64,000 bases of DNA from positions 8,966,705 to 9,030,704 of the forward strand of contig NC_052119.1 in NCBI RefSeq assembly GCF_012273895.1. Direction: 5' to 3'. Positions 20,767 through 32,537 of the stretch are shown in pieces. A program made the translations under genes and the position numbers. The notes below the pieces were generated by a model, which saw only the letters and a program-made list of their open reading frames with translations, made no database searches and was not told the origin of the DNA. Each line of letters opens with the position of its first letter. Position 1 is the first letter of the stretch. The DNA is from Zerene cesonia (lineage: Eukaryota > Arthropoda > Insecta > Lepidoptera > Pieridae).

Positions 20767-20973
20767 ATGAAATCCCTACTTATCTTCGTGTGCCTGATGG
20801 TAGCTCTGGGTTGCACCCAGGCGTTCCTCTACAGCCGGCCCTACTATTCCGGGTACGGTCAATACCCGGGATACGGTTATGGTAACGGTTACGGTTCCTA
20901 CGGTATGTACCGGCCGTACTATAGCAGCGGATACTACGGTGGTTATCCGGGCAGGAGTTTGTATTACTACTGA
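20767..20973 (+). CDS. small secreted Tyr/Gly-rich protein, cluster gene 4
   Basis: 68 residues: a 19-residue signal peptide (MKSLLIFVCLMVALGCTQA) and a 49-residue mature part made of GY, YY, YG, PY and YP dipeptides, with 18 tyrosines (37%) and no cysteine, ending YYY. An upstream in-frame ATG exists, but the acceptor CAACTTTCAG lies directly before this ATG, so the upstream codons are intronic. AATAAA follows at 20987. Tyrosine- and glycine-rich secreted peptides of this kind in insects are often cuticle, eggshell or silk components that can be cross-linked through dityrosine or quinones; assignment to any of these is inference. The codons are more GC-rich than the flanks, as expected for real coding sequence. 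Confidence 0.85.
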   Translation: MKSLLIFVCLMVALGCTQAFLYSRPYYSGYGQYPGYGYGNGYGSYGMYRPYYSSGYYGGYPGRSLYYY

Positions 20974-20986
20974 TTCGGAATGCTGG

Positions 20987-20992
20987 AATAAA
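20987..20992 (+). terminator. poly(A) signal of cluster gene 4
   Basis: AATAAA 14 bp after the stop, followed by a GT-rich element (TGTTTTATGTTGTGG). The 3' UTR is about 40 nt. Confidence 0.7.
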
Positions 20993-21594
20993 TTGTTCAT
21001 GTTTTATGTTGTGGTTTAATTTCATTACACATACACACATTCGAAACACACACATGCATGCAGACTAGCACCAGGGGGGTAACTACCATCGTATCAGTTA
21101 TATTCCTTAGCCAAACGTGTGTATAAAATAGTGCCTAGATCTTCAGCCCATAAATAAACATGTAGACATAGACTAGAAGAAAATTTTATGCTACTAAATT
21201 TCAATACTACTATAGTCTACATAATGTGGTAATAACGAACCAACTGTGAACTAAAAAAACAAATATTACATCATATTATAAAAACCCGTATATCTCTGAT
21301 TTAACAATTTCTTTCCAAAATACTCGCTGATGGCACCACATCAGCAGTCTATTAAAGGTAATATTCCTCCATATAAATGTCCATAGAGGCACTCCAAACC
21401 ATCTATCATCCACATGTTTCTATACAGTCCGTAAATACTCGACCATTCTGAACTGCGAGACTAGCCTAGTGTAAACCTAATGATTAATTACTGTTTCCAA
21501 CAGCATAATGTAGATTTGTCGTCACTACGTGCGCACTTATGTTAAAATAATACAGTTCTATGATTATACATAATCGCCTTTCCCTTATAATCAA
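20993..21594. other. intergenic, no gene recognised
   Basis: No supported frame; short CA-rich tracts near 21025-21060. Confidence 0.5.
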
Positions 21595-21760
21595 CTAGCT
21601 GCGCCCCGCGGTTTCACCCGCGTAAGTCCGTATCCCGTAGGAATATCGGTTGCCTATAAGTTATTCCAGCAATCGGTTCAGTAGTTTTTGCGTGAAAGAG
21701 CAACAAAAACACACACACACATCCTTACAAACTTTCGCATTTATAGTATTAGTAGGATAG
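21595..21760 (-). mobile_element. Lep1-like Helitron
   Basis: ACTAGCTGCGCCCCGCGGTT head, CGTAAGTCCGTATCCCGTAG, GGTTCAGTAGTTTTTGCGTG, CACACATCC and TTTATAGTATTAGTAGGA tail. Slightly shortened internally. A short reading frame through its end is not a gene. Confidence 0.65.
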
Positions 21761-21779
21761 TGTGGGCAAAAGATTGCAA

Positions 21780-22645
21780 AAAGGCTTATTACACGCTTTT
21801 TATTAGCTTCACCTGTATGTTCGTATGTTTGTTTGTATTTTTATTTGTAACCGACTTCTTTGGGCGCGATTTTGACCCACTTTAAACGGCCAGATTTCGT
21901 TCAAACTTTGTAGATTTATTGAGGACCGATGACAATACACTAATTTGATAAAATTATTCCATTTTTCAATTTGCAAAATATGATTTTTGTTAATTTATAT
22001 AATTTTTAGTTCGGTTTTCTATAAAAAAAGCGTGTTTTTTAGTTTTTTTTTAACTATTATTATTTTTCACTGAATACATGGTTTTCGTCATTCCAATAGC
22101 AAATTCCACATGCAGTATTCTAAAATGTCACCAATCCTGCGTCTATGCAGAAATAGTACGTTGAGGTACGTAATATGAAAGTTTTATCAAAGTCAAATGT
22201 TCTTGGCAAGCAACAAATGTAGCGTTGGTTGCCAATTCTGCTCCATTGACTTGATATACTGCGTGTTTGAAAGCACGATGTGATTTTAGTACCTTGCTCG
22301 GACACATACAACAAACAGTAAGGCTGTCTTAACTGGAAAAAATAGCCATTGGGCTTTTTCAAAATGCAAAAAATTTTATGTAACCTGGTATCGAAATTTG
22401 GTATGTGTTTCAATGGGTATTTAGTGTAATTTTGTGGATAGGATAATGGAATTTTTCACTTCTGATTTATTTCTAAAACCGGAAAGATTTCGTTCAAACC
22501 AAATCGAAAATTAGCTTTCAAATAAAAAAGAACCATAAAGCGTTTCTCCAGGAAAAAGTTATAAGGTATCAAATACAAATAATACAGTCGAATTGTTAAC
22601 CTATTTGGTCCTTCTTTTTTGAAGTTGGTTCAAAAAATGGGAGAC
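21780..22645 (+). repeat. long copy of TGTAACCGACT repeat
   Basis: Starts ACACGCTTTTTATTAGCTTC, continues TTTGTAACCGACTTCTTTGG, GCGCGATTTTGACCC, AGCGTGTTTTTTAG and ends near TTGAAGTTGGTTCAAAAAAT. Its 5' block recurs beside the splice donors of introns 1 and 3 of the THSD1-like gene (32925, 38955). The middle part is open on the minus strand for 97 codons, without recognisable similarity. Confidence 0.55.
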
Positions 22646-23349
22646 ATCAGTATTTTTTTAAGCCAAGTTAAAGTATTTCTAAAATGTTAACGTAAAACGT
22701 AAATAAATATATAAATTCATTTAAAGTGATACATTAAAAACAGTTATTTACTACGGCAGGGTACACCCTGCAAATATACATATTCTGTTTCGTAAATCGT
22801 GAAGTACCTATCACTTACAAATAATGCGTATTTTCTCCACAAACAAAACAATACATTTTCATCCACATTAGTGACACTAGCTTAGGTAAAAAGCCTCTGC
22901 CAAATAGCCAACCATTTGTTACTACTATTCAAGCGCAATTCAAAATCAATCACTTTTATACCACTGGAGTGTGAAAAGCTACTGGGTATCCACACGTTTG
23001 AACGTAACACATTTTGTTCCGCGGCCCGAACTAAATTGTCTCTGATAGACGAAATGTATATATGCACTGTTTCATGTATGTACTTACCTCTATGCTGAGT
23101 GAACCATATTATGTCTCGTTTTCTTTTCTAGTAACTGCTTTGACGTATATGTGATTTCTAATCACATTATTTCCTATAATTATGAAATATACAAATAAGA
23201 AACGATTATATTTAAATACGTTCTCCCTTCTTTGACCCCCTTTATTTCGTGTCCTTGTCATTTCTAGAAGGCAACACCCTTGCCACGTTATGTTAGGGAA
23301 CTCTATGTGCGGCGCAATTGCTTTCCATTAAGAGGAGCGTCTGTTTTAT
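22646..23349. other. intergenic, no gene recognised
   Basis: No supported frame, RNA gene or clear repeat. Confidence 0.5.
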
Positions 23350-23480
23350 GTCATCGTCAGCAATGGAGCTGTTGGTTCGCCTGATGGTAAGTGATCACTA
23401 CCGCCCATAAACATTCGTAGAGGCAGTGCCTATGCGAATGTGCTGACCGCTTTTAAGGGGTAAAGGAAAAGGAAGGGTCT
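23350..23480 (-). mobile_element. poly(A)-family repeat fragment
   Basis: In reverse it contains CCTTTTCCTTTACCCCTTAA, AAGCGGTCAGCACATTCGC, GGGCGGTAGTGATCACTTAC and CATCAGGCGAACC, matching the 3' half of 47792-48142. Confidence 0.65.
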
Positions 23481-25207
23481 ACTTAATCCGCGTGGATATG
23501 AAATTATGAAGTTATTTTTCATGTGAACTGTTACTTATTTTATTATTTACTAGTTCCATTTAAAACTATAGCTAATGTGCCAATAAATACAATTTCAAAG
23601 GAAGTTTTAGAAATATTAAATCTATTCTACAATCAATAATTGCAAAAATACTTATTTAATATTGCATACACCGATCGTCTATATCATTCCGCTCCTTCCT
23701 TCCTATATAAACTTTACTTAAACCCAAGCGAAGCGAGCGAACATTTTAATATAACTTTCCAGTTCGCTCAATATAAACAAATGCACATTGCATACGGATA
23801 TATTTACGTGCGTCCCACGAAATAAGTTCTCGAGTCGGTGAGATAGTCAAACCGGGAGGGATTCGTTCAGATGCATTCAACTTCGCAGACTTTCAATTTT
23901 CACTTCCCTGGGGTTGAGATCATCGGAGTTCAGGTTAGCGAAGTTTGCGATAAACTTTATTCAGTTATTGATGCACAAGCTTTTAATGTTAAGTGATAAC
24001 TTTGAGTTCAGTAGATTAAATTAAGTTAAATAGTGTTATTGAATTAAATGTTATGCTTTATGCCTTGGCAGTTCGTTTAATCGTTTATAGAAATAAATAA
24101 AATTAGAGTGTCTGTTTGTAATATCGAAATACACATATTATGTTATACATAGTACTTATCAATTTTTCTTTTACAATTGTTTGTTCCGACTAATCTCTGA
24201 AACCTTTATATAACAATAAATTGTAAATGTTTTTTTTTTCTTCGCCTTCAACAAAACCTAAACCGGAACGATTCTTTCCCCATCTTACATCTTACATCGA
24301 TACTATTATATTTGATTCCATACTTTATGGTCGTGTATTTAGATACTAAAATCCTATAAACACCAAAGTTCCTTAAGATATTTTACTGACAATACCGTTA
24401 AATGATACTCGAGAGGTAGCAAGGGGTTAATATCAACCTCGGCCCGGGTGTGATGTGAAATTTTAATAACGCACTTAAATACAGGTGTTGTTTGCCTACA
24501 TCAGGGGATTAGCGAAGGGTTTAGTGTGAATAGGTATATATCTTGATGTCTAATTTATTTCGAATTCAGGTATTTGTAGGCAACAACCTTGCATATACTT
24601 TTTACAGCTGTGAAACATCTCATTCCCGGTGGTATCTCGTTTGCCTATACGGTAGAAGCCGCAGGCAAAATTGAATACCATACTTCAAATGTAATGTACA
24701 TTTTTATAATCAGGTGCTGGAAAAAGGCATCCTGGAACACTAGCTATATAATGCTTAAGCGGTAATCTTTAACCCTTTACTGGTATTATAAAGTAAGAGT
24801 TTATTTGTTTTAACGAACCAATCTCGGGAACCGCTTTCAAAAATTCTTTCTCCATTCGACATGCACGTGAACCTTGAGTACCACAGGCATCTGAGGTATA
24901 TAAATCCTCAAAATGTTACGTTAAAATTGATAAACCTACAATACAATATCCTGATCTCATTTCCCCAGCAAATTCCCAACAACGAGATTTCTAATCCAGA
25001 ATCACCATTGACATCTAAGTTACTGTGTCCTAAACACATTTGAAGGGTCATTGGGACCTTAACACCCACGAGGGTCCTCCAGGCCCGCAAGTTACGGGAT
25101 AATTTAAGTAATATATGGTCATAATGTGCAAGTTTATCAATCGCGGTATCTTTCGGTAGTTAGGTAAAGTCGACTTAACCCGCTCCAGTCATTTCGTATA
25201 TTTCGTG
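23481..25207. other. intergenic, no gene recognised
   Basis: No supported gene. A TATATAAAC at 23703 and the mixed-composition stretch 23830-23960 could hold a promoter or a non-coding exon, but no coding exon follows. Confidence 0.45.
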
Positions 25208-25385
25208 TACATACTAATATTATAAACTCGAAAGTTTGTAAGTAGATGTTTGTTACTCTTACATGCGAAAAATCTTATCGTATTTGTATGTAATTTGGTA
25301 CAGAGATACAGTACAGTCTGTATTAGCATACCTATAGGCTATTTTTACGGGTACCTAGCGAGTTACGCCACGGGCTACAACTAGT
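25208..25385 (+). mobile_element. Helitron, canonical orientation, decayed
   Basis: TACTAATATTATAAACTCGA start, AAAGTTTGTAAG, GAAAAATCTTATCG, and end CACGGGCTACAACTAGTAA. Non-coding. Confidence 0.5.
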
Positions 25386-25814
25386 AAATTATAATACCTA
25401 AAGGTTTGAGGGTCATTGTAATCCCTTGGTCATTTTGAATGTGTAATACAACACTATACAGAATATTATGAAAATTAATGTTTCTAAATCCTCCTTTATG
25501 ACCGCGCCAAAAGATCAAATAGTTATAAGTGAACAAACATTTATAAGACAGGATCATGTACCCAATCAAATAATATCACTAAGATAACAATGAAATATAC
25601 CCATATCAAACTATAAGTATTAAAATAATAACTATAAAAATACAAAGAACGGCGAAGTGTGGTATTCTATATCAGCTTCGTAAAATTTCTTTTTACGATT
25701 TTTATACTCAATTTTCTTTACGCAACAACAAATCAATATAATTGCTTCAAATTGAATTACTCGATTCGCTTAAGTTGATACCAAAAAAATAAAACATATG
25801 TAATGTTACTATTA

Positions 25815-26040
25815 CTAATATTATAAATAAGAAAGTAATTCTGTCTGTCTATATCACAAGGTCTCTTTCTTCTTCCCGGCCAAGCCAGTAAACCAATTTG
25901 GGTGAAATTAGATACAAAGATACTTTATGATAGTTTTTATCCCGGAAATCCGCAGGAACCGGAACTATGCGTAAATTACTACCTGTATGTATATATTTCC
26001 CTTCAAAACACGGGCAAAGCCGCAGGCGGACAGCTAGTTC
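25815..26040 (+). mobile_element. Helitron, canonical orientation
   Basis: TACTAATATTATAAATAAGA start, AGTAATTCTGTCTGTCT, TTTTTATCCCGGAAATCCG, and end GGGCAAAGCCGCAGGCGGAC then AGCTAGTTC. The reading frame over its 3' end is incidental. Confidence 0.6.
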
Positions 26041-26511
26041 TTAATACATCCAATATTACATATTATGTTCACACACAAAGGATAGAAATATATGTTAAAT
26101 CGAACCGGACCTTTCAGAGAAGCCAATGAACAATTTTCACTCCAACAGATATAACAATAGGCGAACAAATACCCCAATCTCTAATTAATGCGATTACCAT
26201 TTCTGTAGAATTCTCGTCCTTTATACAAAAATAAATCCTCGTTAGCAAAGATGGACTAATTGGTATTAAAATCTATTTAATGTTTAAATTCGTTTATTTT
26301 TAAAATTTAATATTGAACGATACATATTATTTTAATTCATTACTTAAAATCGGCCAGGGAATGTTGTGAGCTTTTATTGATTTCATATTTTCTAAAAGGA
26401 AACTAATATTTGTTAAAGTCCTCAGGTTTGTGTGAAGAAAATAAGGTTGTGGAAATTTATGCTCTGTTCAGTTCATTCATTGTATTGAACAGTAAAATAA
26501 ATTTAAATCCT
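26041..26511. other. intergenic, no gene recognised
   Basis: AT-rich, nothing supported. Confidence 0.5.
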
Positions 26512-26668
26512 TCCTACTAATATTGTAAATGCGAAAGTTGGTAATGATGTGTGTGTGTTTGCTGCTCTTTCACGCAAAAACTACAGAACCGATTGCAATG
26601 AAATTTGGTAGATAGCTGGACAACAGGAATAACATATAGGCAACTTTTTTCCCCGATATTCCTTCCTT
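26512..26668 (+). mobile_element. Lep1-like Helitron, 3' truncated
   Basis: TCCTACTAATATTGTAAATG start, GATGTGTGTGTGTTTGCTGC, CAAAAACTACAGAACCGATT, and stops at CCCCGATATTCCTTCC without the CTAG terminus. Confidence 0.6.
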
Positions 26669-28576
26669 AGCTAACTAAACTAAACTAATTCATAAGTATA
26701 AAAAGGACAAAGGAGTTTAACAAACATTTTTTTTATTCACATTTATAAATGTACCTATACTGTATTGTTGTAGTGATTTAAAATTCACGAAATCTGAGCC
26801 TTTAACTTTTAGATTCAGCATTTTTCTTTCCAATAGAACCTCGGAGCATACTAAAACAAACTAGCATATCGCTATAGTTATTAATAGCCACATCAATATG
26901 TATGAGAAATTTAATACGTTCCTATGTACACATGTAGGGTTACAATTCAACTAATTAAGGCTATTGTCACACAAACCCTTGTGATTCAATTAATTGGAAA
27001 TTCTCCTAAACCTTGCCTAAATTCCTTCCAATTTCCATTTGATAAATCAATTTCGAACATTGCATTAGAAATTCCTATATAATTTTCGATTTCGATTATT
27101 AAATCATATAATATTTAGAATTTACTGACGAATAGACAAGACATTCACTAAGACAGTTCTGTGTTATTGGAGTCTTTTCTATTTATTTTTATATCTATAT
27201 AAAATAATGTCTAATATTGCATAACTATAAAAAATTAAAAAAACTAATTTGTAGGTAAATGCTGCAATTTGGTATAGTGATCTTTCAAATTACTAAGTTG
27301 CTGATAGAGACAGTAATATAAAAAAAAATTATGCACGTACATAGACATAATATTAATTTTATTTATACTCGTAAATGGCAATTTATTTCATAGTATTTTT
27401 ATACTTGTATATAAGGAAATTCGTAAAGAATATCTTTAAAAACTGTATTATCTCACACTCACGCATCCGTGTCTGCACACACACACACACACATAACATC
27501 ATTAGGTGAAAAAAATATTTAATTTCGCTTTACTGTTATAATAGAAATGTAATATATGACAAGGAAACCCATGCAGCTCATGTAGGTACTTACTAATGTT
27601 AATCCAGACAAACACCTGCCTAACCGCTGTCCAAACAAGACAAAAGCATTTGTCTATTAAGTAACTGTCCAGGATATTAATGGTACAGTAATTACGAGGT
27701 CTATTATGGTCGCTATTATACTATAAGTGAACGTTTGATAATTTCAAATGTGCCTTGGACAATTAATCTAAAACAACGTTTTAGTTATTGTATTGTATTG
27801 TTACTATGAAGTGTTAAAATAGTAATAAATTATATTATTTTTAAATTAGTATAGATTAGAAACTATTTATCAATGTCACCTCTGATACTTGCAAAAAAGT
27901 ATCTGCTGTTACAAATAGAATTGTTATAGAAACAATGCAGGTGAACATAAAAATGTACACCCACCTACATGTAGGGCGCAGGCAGTTGATATATCACCTG
28001 GTTTTCTTATTTAAGATGACTTAGATTAAAAAATGCTAAGTATCGATGTGAATTCTTACCTCACACGAAATAATATTGTAGCAGAATTAAACTCTAACAT
28101 AAAACAGAACCAAACACTAAGCAAAATGCTGGATTACTGCCATCAAAACAAAATTAAGTTAAAAACTAAGACTACTTTATTTGAAAAATATATATAAAGA
28201 AGAAAATTAACACTTAACCACAAAAGTACTGCATTACAAATAATGCAATCAAACCACTGCAATTCTACGCCATTTGCGCTAAGACGGGGGCATAATTAAT
28301 CAAGAAATGTTCAGAAGGCATTGCGTGTTGCACGAGCAACTTAATTCGAAGGAATTATTTATGATTAGATAACAGAATCCATCTATCACGAATTTAGCCT
28401 TCTAAATGGATAAGAACTGACGAAAATGCACGCATGCATTTTGAACATTGATAAATTAATTGAAAAATCTGTTAATTTGTACGCTCACCTGGTTTCGGAA
28501 CCTTTTATTTGACTTTTCGATTGAAGTCTGAAGCCTTCACTTCTGAACAACCACTACTCTAAAGATAAAGATTAAT
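26669..28576. other. intergenic, no gene recognised
   Basis: AT-rich. A short CA microsatellite lies at 27473-27492. No supported frame, tRNA or hairpin was found by eye. Confidence 0.5.
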
Positions 28577-28609
28577 ATATAAATATAGTGTGTAAATATC
28601 GACTTCAGT
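28577..28609 (+). promoter_or_regulatory. candidate core promoter (TATA + TCAGT)
   Basis: TATAAATATAG followed 30 bp later by TCAGTA (28605-28610), the arthropod initiator. The 80 bp downstream are less AT-rich than the surroundings. It lies 4.2 kb upstream of the first coding exon of the THSD1-like gene. That exon has a splice acceptor in front of it, so an upstream non-coding exon must exist; this is one candidate. No convincing donor was identified nearby. Confidence 0.35.
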
Positions 28610-29589
28610 AGCCAGTCTACTTTTCCACCTCACGTCTTGCAACGGTCGGTCCAGTCACTACGGAGAGACCACTGAAAAACAGTAAAAAGTGATACAACTG
28701 AATTTAATTTTTTATTTATGTTTTTAGGATAAGATTTTTTAGTCTTTCTTCGCTGTCCATTGTGTTAACCCTATTTTATTTATCATCCACAAAACCATCA
28801 GACTGTAAATGTCTAGATCTCCTAACAAGCAACCTTACCAGAGATTCTGGAATCAAAACACTCCTATAACAACGGTATAAAAGTTGTTAACGAGGCGGTT
28901 GACATCTTCATAATGAGAAAACTTGGCTCCTGAAAGTTTCTGTTACCTGAAGTTACACACAATGCGGTGAGAGTGCTGTGTTCGATCATCGTCAGATTGG
29001 AACATATTTTAAAGGAAAAGTTCTGGATTACTTGCTAGAAGCCAGACCCGTTAAGGAAGTACTGGACTGTACAACGTGTAGGTTTCTATTGTTATAACTA
29101 GACAGTCATGTTCTAATGCTGGGCAAAGCCTTCTCCAAAGCTTGGAAGCGCTTTCTTTCCCGCTTAATTGCGGTCTTGTACTATTTAAGAACAAATATTT
29201 GCAATTAAGTTGTGTTTATAAAAAAAATGTCACAATAAAAATACATGTTATTCTCAAGAACTTCGGGTATAAATAAAAACAATAATGTATTAAATAGCGC
29301 CATATATTGGACCTACGATCGACGTGGGTGAAACCGCAGGGCATACTAACAGTGAAAACCTAAAACCTTAGTAAAATAGCTTTAATAATCAAAAATTTAA
29401 GTAGCGTAATTTTCGTATAATGTTTCAGGCGATGTTATTATAAAAGAGTAATTAATTATTAATGGGCTATTTTAAATGCTGCTGCGACCCAAGAGCGGCT
29501 GTTTATTCCACCCTTTTATGACTTTTCTCGTGAGAATATTCATAAAAATATAATCCCCGGGTGAGTTTAAAGAGGTACATTTATTAATT
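28610..29589. other. intergenic or 5' UTR/intron territory
   Basis: No coding frame. Contains a second TATAAAAG (28876) and a strong-looking donor CG|GTGAGA (28965-28972), which could bound a non-coding exon. A Helitron 3' remnant (GTGGGTGAAACCGCAGGGCA) lies at 29323-29342. Confidence 0.35.
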
Positions 29590-29935
29590 ACTAGCCGTTT
29601 GTCCCGGCTCTCCCTGGGTAAAACAAAAACCTGATGTAAAAGTGAATTATAGCCCATGTCTCAGCAATAATGGGGGTTCCTGCTGGTAAAGGAATTTTTT
29701 ACCCTCTTCCCAGATGGATACTGCATTTTTTGGGTTTATTTATACTACCCTTCTGTCCACGACTTCGCTGCCATCGTAGTAGGAAAGTTAGGTAGTCCCG
29801 AGGGTATTTCCGGGATGAAAATGATCTTATGTCCTTTATCGGGTCTCAAACTATCTACGTACCAAATTTCATCCAAATCGCTTAATCGTCGAGAAAAAGC
29901 AGATAAATAATATATATTCTGATATTATCTTCATT
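29590..29935 (-). mobile_element. Helitron-like element
   Basis: ACTAGCCGTTTGTCCCGGCT head, a middle with CCGAGGGTATTTCCGGGATG, then CTACGTACCAAATTTCATCC and AAATCGCTTAATCGTCGAG. Longer than most copies (about 345 bp) and non-coding. Confidence 0.5.
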
Positions 29936-30167
29936 ACAAGTCCATGGCAAGTGTTTATTGCGTAATATTTGTATCATATAGTCAAATAAAAACAATGACC
30001 AAGAATCGAAAGCTGCCGTAATGAAATGAGTTCAGCGATGAAACTAATTTAATTATCTATAACTATTTAATTACAACCTCAACATTATTGGTCGTACTGG
30101 AGTACAGTTCCGCGGTTAACCGAATGAGCACGCCACATGTAATTGTAATTTACGATTATCGACTACT

Positions 30168-30344
30168 AGCTTCCCGCGGTTTCAACCGCGTAAGTCCTTA
30201 TCGGGATAAAAAGTATTCTTTATGTAATTCCAGTTGTCCAGCTATCTACGTAAAAAATTTCATTGCAATCGGTTCAGTAGTTTTTGCGTGAAAGAGCAAC
30301 AAACAAACACACATCCTTACAAACTTTCGCATTTATAATACTAG
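30168..30344 (-). mobile_element. Lep1-like Helitron, first of a tandem pair
   Basis: CTAGCTTCCCGCGGTTTCAA head, AAAAGTATTCTTTATGTAAT, AATCGGTTCAGTAGTTTTTG, ACACACATCCTTACAAAC and TCGCATTTATAATACTAG. Its tail abuts the head of the next copy. Confidence 0.7.
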
Positions 30345-30552
30345 CTGCGCCCCGCGGTTTCACCCGCGTGAGTCCGTATCCCGTAGAAATATCGGGATAA
30401 AAAGTTGCCTATATGTTATTCCAGTTGTCCAGCTGTCTACTCACCAATTTTCATTGCTATTGGTTCAGTAGTTTTTGCGTGAAAGAGCAACAAACACACA
30501 CACATCCTTACAAACTTACGCATTTATAATATAAGTAAGATTAGTAGGAAGG
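30345..30552 (-). mobile_element. Lep1-like Helitron, second of a tandem pair
   Basis: GCTGCGCCCCGCGGTTTCAC head, ATCCCGTAGAAATATCGGGA, TGCCTATATGTTATTCCAGT, tail TTTATAATATAAGTAAGATT. It is head-to-tail with 30168-30344, consistent with Helitron insertion next to an existing copy. Confidence 0.7.
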
Positions 30553-30695
30553 ATGTATGTAAAAAATCTATTATGTGTAAAATATATAAATATTTAGATT
30601 TACTTAACTACGTATGCATTTTTTTTTTAATATTAGTCGTATATGGAATTCGTTGCATTTGATGTAAATAGAAGAAAAGAGATTAAGATGTATAA

Positions 30696-31056
30696 ATCCT
30701 TACTTATATTATAAATGCGAAAGTAACTCTGTCCGTTACGCTTTCACTCATAAACCGCTGAACCGATTTTGATGAAATTTAGTATGAAGATAGATCGAAA
30801 CTTGAGAAAGGATATAGGATACTTTTATTGCGAATAAAATGGTAGAAGGGGTTGAAATAGGGGATAAAAGTTTTTATGGAAGTTCTTTATTGTCAAACAT
30901 ACAACCATGTAAGATTATTTCACACCTAAACCACTTAACCAATTTTGACAAATAAATAGTCTAGACTTTGGAAAAGACTATAGGCTACTACTTACCATGT
31001 CGCGCGATATAAACAAATTCCACGCGGTCGAAGCCGCGGGCGGAAAGCTAGTGTTA
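30696..31056 (+). mobile_element. Lep1-like Helitron, long form, canonical orientation
   Basis: TCCTTACTTATATTATAAAT start, GCGAAAGTAACTCTGTCCG, TAAACCGCTGAACCGATTTT, and end GAAGCCGCGGGCGGAAAGCT followed by AGT. At about 360 bp it is the fullest copy of this form in the window. Confidence 0.7.
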
Positions 31057-32224
31057 TTATAAAGCATAAAAGCCACGATAAGTATGTCTACATTTATATT
31101 TATACACACTGAGTTCAAATTGTTTATTTTTTATACATATGTTTGTACCCGACGCTTAAAACGTGTCAATCGTGTCAATAAAATCTTCTTTCAGAAGTCC
31201 GATTGAATAAATGTTTGAGTTTGAATTGTTCGCAGCAATTACATGAACTTTGCCTCAATCATTATTTAGACTACAGAATACACTATTTAAACATAATGAA
31301 GTTATGGTCTTGTTTCAGTAAGTCAATTCAATCACTCCTAAAAGCAGTGTTTTAGCGTAAATAATGGGTTGGTCAGTGGCGTGTTGATTTGTAGACGCCA
31401 TATTTCATCCCGGGCTTATTGAATGTTGCTCTCTGGCAGTTCATTAAGTTTCGTTATCTTTGGTCGCTGAATTTCAGTGTCTATAATGTAAACCTGATAC
31501 TTACTGCGAACTTTACAGCGCTTAAACTCAAACTGAAACGTTCAGTTGTTCAACTGGCTTTAAGCGGTTTTAGGTCGTGATCACAGGATTAAATTATTTA
31601 CCATTTATAATCATGGAAGCCAATTTTTTTAAGATATCCTGTGATTAGTCCTGAAATTTTCTTGAAATCATTTCCATTATGGGTGTGTGCTGTATCTTTA
31701 TGTATTGTGTGTTTGAGTATGCGTGTGTAGGTCATGTGCGAGTGTGTGCACGTATTTGTACGTGTCTGTACGTGTCTGTACGTTCGTATGCTGTATGGGT
31801 GGGTGGATTCTATTGAACTATTGTTAATTTTTCTATATGTTCATAACTCTTTGAAAAAAATGCTGTCTTTATTTCGCGCGTTATTACTGTTATAGCGAAT
31901 TGGCTTCTTATATCCCTAGATTAAGAACAGATTGCTTGTACACGAAACGCAGTAACTATTATACAATCTGTGAAACACATAAAATGTCAATTAAAAATTT
32001 ACCTATCTTAACATTGAAATGTTAATTTAAGTTAATTTAGTTAAAAGTTAAAAGTTAAAAGTTATTTTTTTAATTGAAATAAGTTCATTATAGAATACGT
32101 CATCAGACTTTCAATTATATTACCTCTAGTTCCTCATTAATGACGGGATTAGTAACATCGTAATCATTATTATTCAAATTTTGGTATTCGTCAAACAAAG
32201 ATCACAGGGAATATTGTTGTGAAT
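31057..32224. other. non-coding, GT-rich tract
   Basis: No gene. About 31682-31803 is strongly GT-rich on the + strand (repeated GTGTGTG, GTGCGAG, TACGTGTCTG units), a decayed microsatellite. Confidence 0.5.
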
Positions 32225-32227
32225 TTA

Positions 32228-32305
32228 TGAAAGTCGTAAACCGGTCATAGCCGGCTGTAGCAGGGTATATCCGGATATAACCGGTTATTGCTGGACCGGG
32301 GGCCG
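32228..32305. repeat. cluster of CCGG-containing short repeats
   Basis: Within about 78 bp the motif CCGG occurs seven times (AACCGGTCATAGCCGGCTGT, TATCCGGATATAACCGGTTA, GGACCGGGGGCCGGTCA) in otherwise AT-rich DNA. Several sit in palindromes (AACCGGTT, TCCGGA). It lies about 510 bp upstream of the first coding exon of the THSD1-like gene. Confidence 0.6.
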
Positions 32306-32537
32306 GTCAATATTAGTGTATAAACTTCGCAGAGTTGCTGTTTGTATGTGAACTCTTGATTAATAGATGTCGCTTGTGTAATTTGCAGAACTGTAGTTCT
32401 GGAATATTCTTTACCTATATATTAGGTTGTATATATATAACCTATAGCGAGACGATGCATGTTTTTTCCTCTTTATTTAAGTATCTTAGTCGCTCGTTTA
32501 TGCAGCTCCGTAAATAAATGTAAATAAATTACCTGTC

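Noticed and set aside
22120..22413. 97-codon minus frame with several cysteines
   Set aside because: Lies inside a long dispersed repeat (21780-22645) and has no recognisable domain; it could be a transposon remnant but cannot be supported.
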